NCBI GenBank assembly: GCA_017962175.1
Contig: JAGCVU010000121.1
Span: 1-37,328, forward strand
Direction: 5' to 3'
Length of the DNA: 37,328 nucleotides
From: Bacteroidales bacterium
GTDB lineage: Bacteria; Bacteroidota; Bacteroidia; Bacteroidales; UBA3824
How positions within the stretch are numbered: position 1 is the first letter of the stretch; each line of letters starts with the position of its first letter. The notes beneath the pieces were generated by a model, which was not told where the DNA came from, made no database searches, and was given only the letters and a program-made list of their open reading frames with translations. Shown one piece after another: positions 7,769 through 14,905 of the stretch. A program made the translations under genes and the position numbers.

Positions 7769-9614
7769 TTCCGCCCATAAACGTTGCCTTGGGCATGTAG
7801 AATCCCTTGTAGGTTTGATATTTTTCACCGAGAATGTTTTCACCTTTTACAAATAGACGTAAAGCGGGCAAAATGCGGTACGATACGTTGGCGTTTACAA
7901 GGTTATAATCCTCGGTTTCAGGGTCTTTGCCGGTGGTGATGTAAAGTCCCGAAATGCTTTGCTCGCTAATTCTTGCGGTGAATTTACCCTTTGTGTACTG
8001 AGCCGCAAAATAGATTTTGTTTTCGGGTGCACCTGTTTCGGGGGTATCCATGTGCAGATACGAATAGTTGGCGTCAAATTTCCAAGCGCCTATGGTGTAG
8101 CCTGCCGACAGTTCGTAGCCGTAGTTTTCAAATTCGCCGGTGTTCATATTTATCATGCCTTGTCCTTCGGTGCGGGGAACAGTGGTGATGAGGTTGTCAC
8201 CTTTGATATAAAATACGTTGATGCCAAGTTTCAAACGACGGAGATTCTTTGCGTACGACACTTCGTAATTCATCATGCGCTCGGGTTCAAGTTCAGCATT
8301 TTGAGGGGGAAACATATACATCTCTCTGATGTTGGGATTGCGAAATCCTTTGGAAACCAAAAGTTTGATGTTGTCTTTGTTCATTGTGTAGAACGAGATA
8401 CCTGCTTGAGGAATAATCTCTGTGCCGGCTTGCGAATGATTGTCAACTCTTACGCCAAAATCTGCCGACATCCATTGGGTAATCTGTTGGTTAAGGTCGA
8501 TATATCCTGCAATTTCGTCTTGATTGTGGTCTTCTACAAGGTAGGTTTTGTCGCCGTTGAAGAAATCGTTCCACGCCTCGCCGCCGTAGTGCTGATAATC
8601 AAGTCCCACTGTGATGCGTGAACCATTGAAGGGGTTAAAGTTCTGATATATAGTGGCTCCGGTAATAAAATCGTTGTGCATGTAGAGATATTCTTTTTCG
8701 GGCTGACCCCATTGGTGTCCGTCGTTGATTTCGTGATGTCCCCAATCGTAGAAGAATCTTACGCAACCCGATGTTTTGCCGTAATTGTTGGTGGCTGAGA
8801 TACTTGCAAGCCCGCGAAGAATATCGGCTTGAGTATCAAATAATGGAGCGTTTTCCGGTCCGGGATTGTTGAAATCGAAATATGTAAGGTCGATGTCGCC
8901 TGATATTTTCCAATTTCTCGACAACTGATAACCTAATTTTATAAAGTCGGTAATCTGCTCAAAACCGGAATTGTAGCGGTGACCGTCGGTGCGTTGATAG
9001 TTGGCGCCCAACACTGCCGAGAATTTTCCATTCTTGATGCGTGCCATTCCTTGGGCTTCGGCTGTGCCGTAACTTCCGCCCGAGAGCATGAATTCGGTTT
9101 TGATGCCGTCTTCAGCCTCACGTGTTACAATGTTTACCACTCCGCCCATAGCGTTAGAGCCGTAAAGCAGCGACGAAGGTCCGCGAAGCACTTCCACTTT
9201 CTCTGCCATAAATGATTGATATGCATCGGGTATTGGGTGACCCATAAGTCCTGCAAATTGCGGCTGACCGTCGATAAGCACAAGAATTCTTGAGCCGTCG
9301 CCCACGCCACGCACTTTGATACCGCCTGCCGAATTGGTAGATACACCGTAACCAATAATGCCACGCGAAGTTGAGAAAAGTCCCGGAGTTTGTTCGGTAA
9401 GTGCCGGAATCATAGAGGTGTTGTAGTTTTTTGCCAGATCATTGTTCGTAATCTGCGTAACTGTGAGAGGCAGATAACGAGGGTCGATGGCATTTCGCGA
9501 ACCTGTAACCACCACTTCGGGATGTATTACAATTTTATCTATAATGGTGTCGCTCTGAGCATAAACGCTTGACACAGCGCATAATGCAGAAATGATAAGA
9601 AGTGATTTTTTCAT
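7752..9614 (-). CDS. TonB-dependent outer-membrane receptor
   Basis: A 620-residue protein from the ATG at 9614, which puts the signal peptide MKKSLLIISALCAVSSVYAQ at the N-terminus; the open frame extends 13 codons further but without a sensible leader. A TonB-box-like PEVVVTGSRN follows. The plug domain is complete: GGIKVRGVGDGSRILVLIDG, EVLRGPSSLLYGSNAMGGVV and NIVTREAEDG. The rest is a beta-barrel ending in the aromatic/hydrophobic strand GGICIEL. There is no N-terminal carboxypeptidase-like domain and no adjacent SusD, so it is not a SusC glycan importer. The plug resembles BtuB/Cir-type siderophore, haem or corrinoid receptors. No Fur box or cobalamin riboswitch is evident, so the substrate is unknown. 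Confidence 0.92.
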   Translation of the reverse strand: MKKSLLIISALCAVSSVYAQSDTIIDKIVIHPEVVVTGSRNAIDPRYLPLTVTQITNNDLAKNYNTSMIPALTEQTPGLFSTSRGIIGYGVSTNSAGGIKVRGVGDGSRILVLIDGQPQFAGLMGHPIPDAYQSFMAEKVEVLRGPSSLLYGSNAMGGVVNIVTREAEDGIKTEFMLSGGSYGTAEAQGMARIKNGKFSAVLGANYQRTDGHRYNSGFEQITDFIKLGYQLSRNWKISGDIDLTYFDFNNPGPENAPLFDTQADILRGLASISATNNYGKTSGCVRFFYDWGHHEINDGHQWGQPEKEYLYMHNDFITGATIYQNFNPFNGSRITVGLDYQHYGGEAWNDFFNGDKTYLVEDHNQDEIAGYIDLNQQITQWMSADFGVRVDNHSQAGTEIIPQAGISFYTMNKDNIKLLVSKGFRNPNIREMYMFPPQNAELEPERMMNYEVSYAKNLRRLKLGINVFYIKGDNLITTVPRTEGQGMINMNTGEFENYGYELSAGYTIGAWKFDANYSYLHMDTPETGAPENKIYFAAQYTKGKFTARISEQSISGLYITTGKDPETEDYNLVNANVSYRILPALRLFVKGENILGEKYQTYKGFYMPKATFMGGICIEL

Positions 9615-9650
9615 TGTGAAGTGAAATTTGTTTGTTTCTACAATTTTGAG

Positions 9651-9658
9651 CAAAAGTA
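9651..9658 (-). promoter_or_regulatory. -7 box of the TonB-dependent receptor gene
   Basis: TACTTTTG on the minus strand, 36 bases before the ATG at 9614. No -33 box at normal spacing, which might mean an activator is needed. Confidence 0.45.
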
Positions 9659-9752
9659 AGGATTATTACCGACAATAAAAAATGCAACAAAGCAATTCTC
9701 ACGCCTTATAATTTTATGGTAATATTTTTTTTCATTCATTTTGTTCATTTTT

Positions 9753-9785
9753 TTTGGGTTATTTGCAGATAAATATATACTTTTG
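9753..9785 (+). promoter_or_regulatory. Promoter of the NACHT ATPase gene
   Basis: TTTG (9753-9756), 21 bases, TACTTTTG (9778-9785): a full match at the upper end of normal spacing. It overlaps the beginning of the maximal open frame. A transcript starting 5-9 bases after the box would begin at about 9790-9794, at the GTG start codon. Confidence 0.65.
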
Positions 9786-9789
9786 GCTC

Positions 9790-12252
9790 GTGGACAATTT
9801 AGACGACATAGACCTTCTTAAAGAAGCAGTGGAACAGAAGTTTGGCGCAAAGATTCTTTACGCCAAGGATTGCTCTGCACTCTCTGACGTGGTTTTTGAT
9901 GCTACGGGCAACAAAATCAGCGAAACTACCATCAAGCGCCTTTGGAACTTGGTGGCAAGCGTGTTTAATCCATCCAAGTATACTCTCAACTCGTTGAGCA
10001 AGTATATTGGCTACGAGGATTGGGACGATTTTGTGTCGAATCGCCATAGCGTTACCAAAAACGCTGAAAACAAAGAAAAGTGGGACGTTATCAAACAAAA
10101 AGCCCACGCCATCAGTTACAACAGTTTCCTATCGGTTAAGAACCGTATGGGTGTGGAGTTGCGCAATACTGTGCGTCGTGGTTTTGCTGAACGAATGCTT
10201 GATGATTTTCTTTTGTCAGACAAAACTGCAACAGCTTTTATTGCTCCGGGCGGATACGGCAAGTCTACAATCATTTCAGGATTGGTCAACGATTTTTTCC
10301 TTTCTGAGAATGCCAAATATCCCGACGACATAGTCTGGTTTATGGATTGCGGCATTTTTGACAGTGTTACCACCGAAGATTTTGATGTGGAGCAATTCAT
10401 TCTCAGACTTTTAGGTTACGATAGCAGCAAAAGTTTCAAAGAATATTTTGAACAATTCCCCGCTGCCATTCGCGGACGTATCGTTCTTGTGTTTGATGGG
10501 TTAAATGAGTTTTCTGGTAATGCCGGCAGCACTCGCCGACTTATCAATAATATTCTTTCGCTGATAGCATCCAACAAGCAGGTTAGATGGTTTAAGGTGG
10601 TTCTTGCCTTGCGTCCCGACCTTTGGAATTATATCTGCCATTCACTCAGCGACAGCACCGAAATTAAAGATACATGGTATGGAGTGGAATTTTCTACCAC
10701 CGCTTCTGTTGCCACCAACGTGCCTCTGTTAAAAATGGGCGAGGTAGAACAGATTCTGCGCAATAGTGGAGTGTTTGATGCTTCATCGGTGGTGAATGTG
10801 ATGCAAGAGGGTATTCTAAATATCACTCGTATTCCGTATTTTCTACACCTTTATATATCACTTGCGCAGGTAAATAAAAACATAGTGTCCGACACCGACC
10901 TTTTGCGCGAGTTTGTAAGCCGTCGTATCATCGGCACTGAAAATGGTAGTCGTAAACTCAAACTTATTGATTTTCTGCTTTTTAGTACCAACTACGGTTT
11001 AGACAACGACATTGTAGTAAAAACCAGTCTCCAAAACCTTATCAACGACTACAAATCCGAGTTCGACGAACTTGTTTCGCTCGGTGTGCTTTACGAATAC
11101 ACTGTAGAGGATAAATTCCTCGCCGCCGCCACATATGTGAAATTTAACCATCAGATACTCTTTGAGTTCCTGTTGGCTAACTATTGGCTTCGCGAAAGCA
11201 CTTTTGATTGCGACCTTTTTGACGAGGTTTCAGAATTCTATAAGGGTAATCCGTCGCTTAAATATCAAATAGTTTCGTGGCTAATAAAGTATGCTTTCAA
11301 AGATGGACGCACTGATATTATAGCCGGTGTATTTGACATTCTTGAAAAGAACTTTGCCGATCTTGAAGATCAGTCGTTTATTCTTAAACTTTTAAACACT
11401 GTGGGTGTCGAGTTGCGCAAATATCCCGACATTCGCGCTGAGGTATTGCCAGTTTTTGCCGGTTCGCCATCGGGTAGACATTATTACTTCATGCATTTTT
11501 GCGATATTGACTCGCTCAATTCGTTTTATGGCGACGCACTTTTGTCATATATCAAAAACTCGGTTTCGGTGGGCGACAAACTTTTTGCCTACACCATCAA
11601 ATTGCAGCAGGGATATTTTAACCGTGATTCAAAAATGGTTGCCGAGTATTTCTCATATATCGAATCGCTCGACATTCCTCACGACGACAATACTTGCTAC
11701 ATAGAGTTTATGTCGGTGCAGGTGCTTTACTACTCAATGTGCGATGGACGTATACCTGCTACTCTGCTCGATTATATTTCAAATTTTGCACGAGATTATT
11801 ACGGACGTACCGAGAACCTTCAACCCTCGTTTACTTACGGCGACATAATTCTTGCCGATTCACTGTTCCTTGCCGAGCAATGGCATTTGGTAAGAGATAT
11901 TAGCGAGTTGATATTCAGCAACAAACAGTTTAGTCACCGTAAGCAGGTAAGCGAATATTTTCAGCAGTTGCAATTGCTTTATGCATATTCGCTACTTAAA
12001 ACCGGCTACACCAAAAAGGCTTGCGAGTATTATAATGGTATTTTTGCCGAAAAAACAAATTCTGCACCCGTTTGTGCTACTAATTATTGGAATATGCGTT
12101 TTTGCGAAATAGCCGCTGCTTTCAGCGCATCCGACACAGATGCTCATTCTGATTATATCAAAAAGGGTCTTGCAATATCCAAGCACTTGAAATTTAGTTA
12201 TTTTGAAAAACGTTTTCAGCAATCGCTACGACGTTTGAAAATGATATCATAA
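9790..12252 (+). CDS. NACHT-type STAND ATPase with C-terminal helical repeats
   Basis: A 820-residue protein from GTG 9790; the frame extends upstream to TTG 9754, but that codon sits inside the promoter. Residues 5-85 form a small helical domain (DIDLLKEAVEQKFGAKILYA, SETTIKRLWNLV, LNSLSKYIGYEDWDDF) of a type I associate with the N-terminus of Bacteroidetes signalling ATPases. The NTPase domain has Walker A APGGYGKST (about 152-160), Walker B VLVFDGLNE (about 232-240, the NACHT form of DGLDE), a sensor-like ALRPDLW (about 273-279) and ITRIPYFLHLY. The C-terminal 400 residues are helical, TPR-like repeats. STAND ATPases assemble on ligand binding, and many bacterial ones defend against phage. 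No recognisable toxic effector domain or partner gene is present, so defence is only a possibility. The gene stands alone. Confidence 0.88.
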   Translation: MDNLDDIDLLKEAVEQKFGAKILYAKDCSALSDVVFDATGNKISETTIKRLWNLVASVFNPSKYTLNSLSKYIGYEDWDDFVSNRHSVTKNAENKEKWDVIKQKAHAISYNSFLSVKNRMGVELRNTVRRGFAERMLDDFLLSDKTATAFIAPGGYGKSTIISGLVNDFFLSENAKYPDDIVWFMDCGIFDSVTTEDFDVEQFILRLLGYDSSKSFKEYFEQFPAAIRGRIVLVFDGLNEFSGNAGSTRRLINNILSLIASNKQVRWFKVVLALRPDLWNYICHSLSDSTEIKDTWYGVEFSTTASVATNVPLLKMGEVEQILRNSGVFDASSVVNVMQEGILNITRIPYFLHLYISLAQVNKNIVSDTDLLREFVSRRIIGTENGSRKLKLIDFLLFSTNYGLDNDIVVKTSLQNLINDYKSEFDELVSLGVLYEYTVEDKFLAAATYVKFNHQILFEFLLANYWLRESTFDCDLFDEVSEFYKGNPSLKYQIVSWLIKYAFKDGRTDIIAGVFDILEKNFADLEDQSFILKLLNTVGVELRKYPDIRAEVLPVFAGSPSGRHYYFMHFCDIDSLNSFYGDALLSYIKNSVSVGDKLFAYTIKLQQGYFNRDSKMVAEYFSYIESLDIPHDDNTCYIEFMSVQVLYYSMCDGRIPATLLDYISNFARDYYGRTENLQPSFTYGDIILADSLFLAEQWHLVRDISELIFSNKQFSHRKQVSEYFQQLQLLYAYSLLKTGYTKKACEYYNGIFAEKTNSAPVCATNYWNMRFCEIAAAFSASDTDAHSDYIKKGLAISKHLKFSYFEKRFQQSLRRLKMIS

Positions 12253-12257
12253 AACAA

Positions 12258-12303
12258 TCGGCGCCGTCTTGAATCATATTTCAAGACGGCGCCGACAGTT
12301 TTT
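12258..12303. terminator. Strong bidirectional terminator hairpin
   Basis: Arms 12258-12273 and 12280-12295 form a perfect 16-base-pair, GC-rich stem (core GGCGCCGTC) with a 6-base loop. TTTTT follows on the plus strand, and the minus strand has TTGTTTTAT on the other side. It sits between the convergent NACHT and DUF5723 genes and would stop both. Confidence 0.9.
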
Positions 12304-12324
12304 GTCTATTATATAAAGGTGTGT

Positions 12325-13761
12325 TTATTCAAACAGAGCCTTTTCGTAATATTTCTTTCTTCCAATGATGATCGACATTCCGGTTTGGAATGCACCCATA
12401 TTGGTGTTTTTAAACCACTTTTCTGCCATATCGCTTCCGTTCATAGCCCAGAACATTGGTGAGAATTGGTCCCAAATGAAGTAGAGCTGAATTGGTCCCA
12501 TCTGTTGCGACAATCCAAAGCCCCAAACATTGGCTCTGCGGTTGATAAACGATTGAGAGATACTGATTTGTGTAGCTGTACCTAATTTGAAGTTAACCGA
12601 TGAGGTGAGCGAGGGGTGGAATCCTTTGTTGAACCAAACACCGCGGAACACCATTCCAAGGTCAATATTCTTGTTGATGTTGTATTCTGCCGAGAGGTAG
12701 ATTTTGGTGTTGAGCCAATCGGTATAAGCCTTGCTGTTGTCGGTAGGTGAAGCAAATGCAGCTATAGAGTCGGTAAGCACATCGCCAATAGAGTCAAGAT
12801 TGTTGAAGTATTTGGCAATGTCCACACCGGTAAAGTCGAATGTGCCATGCTGTTCAAGTGTCATACCGTATTTTTTCCATTTGATACCGCCGAAGTCGAT
12901 GAGCGATGCGGCAAACGATAGACGATCGTCGAATTTGTATGTCATACCGAGGTCGATTGCCCATCCGCCGTTTTTGGTTTTCCAAAGAAGACTTTTCCAG
13001 TCATCGCTATTCATATCGTCAAAATCCATATTGGTGGCTTTGGCGTCTTTGATCATTCCTTTTTCGTCGTATTCAAACTGAATATCGGCTCCGCAAGCAA
13101 ATTGCAGCTCCACGTCGCTTTTAAGGCTAACATCGTACATATCGTCGTCGGTGGTCATTACCAAGTCGAATTTCTTGGTGCGAACGTCGGCTACGCCTTT
13201 GAGACGTTTGATAGCAGCACCGAAGGTTATCTTGTCAGAAAATTCCCAAGAATATCCAAACGAGTATTGGTAAAAGAGATTAGCTCTGATGCCAAGACCT
13301 CCAAGGTCGATTTCGCTATCTTCGTCGAAATATGTTCCGTCTTTGAGTTTAAGTAGGTCTTTGGGGTACGAAACACTTTCGAAACCTCTGAGCGATAATC
13401 CGGCGTGAGCGTATCCTTCACCTATGCGAAATCCGAAGTTAAACAACTGTATGTTTTGATTTGAAAACAAATAGTTCTTTTTGGCAAGACTTCCATATAT
13501 TTTGTCGAGGTCAACGATGTATTTATCTTCGTTGGGCACTTTCTTGAACATGTTCTTAACGGCGAAACCGCTATTGCCCAAGTCGGAGTATACGTCGTAT
13601 ATCGAAACGTAAACCTTGCATTTGGGGTTAAATGCTGGATTGTAGATGTTGGTGTTTGGAAGGTTGTTCATAAAGTAGCCCGTGAGCGACTGACCTTGAA
13701 CTGATGCGCCCGCTATTGCCATTGCTGCTGTCAGCGCTATATTTTTTATCGTGTTTTTCAT
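12325..13761 (-). CDS. DUF5723-type outer-membrane protein
   Basis: A 478-residue protein with a signal peptide ending at ASVQGQS. The mature protein begins LTGYFMNNLPNTNIYNPAFN, the typical opening of DUF5723 proteins (many start with a shared NPA motif), and continues as alternating amphipathic strands with many Gly, Phe and Tyr. That pattern implies a beta-barrel like the FadL/PorP-type proteins of Bacteroidetes. Function is unknown for the family. It is the last gene of a three-gene operon (gap of 19 bases after the lipoprotein gene), closed by the terminator at 12258-12303. Confidence 0.83.
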   Translation of the reverse strand: MKNTIKNIALTAAMAIAGASVQGQSLTGYFMNNLPNTNIYNPAFNPKCKVYVSIYDVYSDLGNSGFAVKNMFKKVPNEDKYIVDLDKIYGSLAKKNYLFSNQNIQLFNFGFRIGEGYAHAGLSLRGFESVSYPKDLLKLKDGTYFDEDSEIDLGGLGIRANLFYQYSFGYSWEFSDKITFGAAIKRLKGVADVRTKKFDLVMTTDDDMYDVSLKSDVELQFACGADIQFEYDEKGMIKDAKATNMDFDDMNSDDWKSLLWKTKNGGWAIDLGMTYKFDDRLSFAASLIDFGGIKWKKYGMTLEQHGTFDFTGVDIAKYFNNLDSIGDVLTDSIAAFASPTDNSKAYTDWLNTKIYLSAEYNINKNIDLGMVFRGVWFNKGFHPSLTSSVNFKLGTATQISISQSFINRRANVWGFGLSQQMGPIQLYFIWDQFSPMFWAMNGSDMAEKWFKNTNMGAFQTGMSIIIGRKKYYEKALFE

Positions 13762-13780
13762 TTGTCAATTTCTTTTTTAG

Positions 13781-14896
13781 TTAGTCCTCGGTTGAGTATC
13801 CTGCTTCTGCGCACATCGACATTCTCATATAAATACTTTGTAAGTCGGTGATTTTTACGTATTTGTCTTGAGTAGTTTCTAATTTGATGTCGTAAACCAA
13901 TTTGTCGCATTTGCGATTAACGAGAGCACTGATTCTATCTTTTTCGAATGTAGTTTCGCGCGATGCAGCTATTGTATTTTGTACTTTGCCGTTGTCGTCT
14001 ACTGTAGCAGCGCCTATTTCCCAAGGACCTTCGGCGTAGAGCGAATCAATTTTAATTTCTTTAGCAAGGAAGTAAGCCTTGAAATTGATATCAATAGGCA
14101 AACTGTTTTCTGCTTTGCTTTTCACTATCAACTCATCAACATTTTCCAAAATGTCGTTGATGTTGAGTTCCATAGTGTCGGATATTGAAAAACCTTTGGC
14201 TTTGATTTCGAGCGGCATATCAATCACTATGTTTACTCTCATCTTTTCGTTGTTTTTGAGTTCGTCGGCTTTGGCTGAGTAAGTCATGATGTAATAATCG
14301 GGCATCATGTCAAGAGCTTTTGAGAGGTCGCCATTGGTGGTATTGTTGTCTACTGTCACTTCTTCAGCGTATTCAGGATTTACAGGAGTAACAGTTTTTA
14401 GCAGAGTGCCGTCTTCTTTGTAGAAATCAATCTTGTCGATTTGCAAATCTATCTTGCTGCCGTTCATAGTTTTTGATTTCAGTGTAAACGACGGCTCTTT
14501 TATCATCAAAGTTCCTTTTTCGTTGTCGCGATATACATCTTGTTTTTCGGTTTCGTATACATTTTTCCAAGGTTGGGGCACAAGACCGAGAGCAGCCATT
14601 TCCTCAGGGCTGAGCATATTGGGCAGATCTTGCACTTTATCGTCTTGGTCGATAATCATATGTATCAGACCGGTGTTGTCGGTAGAGAAGTGCAGACGTT
14701 TGTTGATAGTCTCCGGTTTGAAGTCGGAGAACTTGATTTTTGAGTTGATAAGTGGCGTAGCCACCTTGCCGTTGATTGCTATCGAGTCGTCAGAATTATC
14801 GAACTCTTCAAAGTCGAAATCGTCGCGGCACGAATTGAGCGCGGTTGTTATTAGCAGCGCGCCTGCGATGAGTTTTATCAAATAGTCCTTTTTCAT
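13781..14896 (-). CDS. Putative lipoprotein, middle gene of envelope operon
   Basis: A 371-residue protein with a type II signal peptide: the hydrophobic stretch LIAGALLITTALNS is followed by Cys at about residue 23. The acidic segment RDDFDFEEFD follows directly, a feature that can act as a surface-export signal for Bacteroidetes lipoproteins. The rest looks like beta-rich repeats. I do not recognise a named family. It starts 9 bases after the upstream lipoprotein gene and is followed 19 bases later by the DUF5723 barrel gene, so the three are almost certainly co-transcribed and may form one envelope complex. Confidence 0.82.
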   Translation of the reverse strand: MKKDYLIKLIAGALLITTALNSCRDDFDFEEFDNSDDSIAINGKVATPLINSKIKFSDFKPETINKRLHFSTDNTGLIHMIIDQDDKVQDLPNMLSPEEMAALGLVPQPWKNVYETEKQDVYRDNEKGTLMIKEPSFTLKSKTMNGSKIDLQIDKIDFYKEDGTLLKTVTPVNPEYAEEVTVDNNTTNGDLSKALDMMPDYYIMTYSAKADELKNNEKMRVNIVIDMPLEIKAKGFSISDTMELNINDILENVDELIVKSKAENSLPIDINFKAYFLAKEIKIDSLYAEGPWEIGAATVDDNGKVQNTIAASRETTFEKDRISALVNRKCDKLVYDIKLETTQDKYVKITDLQSIYMRMSMCAEAGYSTED

Positions 14897-14905
14897 GTTT
14901 TGTAG

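Noticed and set aside
7381..9572. Plus-strand frames (up to 220 codons) opposite lepA and the receptor gene
   Set aside because: They have no family resemblance and lie antisense to well-identified genes.
9754..9789. TTG at 9754 as the start of the NACHT protein
   Set aside because: It lies inside a full-match promoter, so it could be translated only from a longer transcript for which there is no sign.
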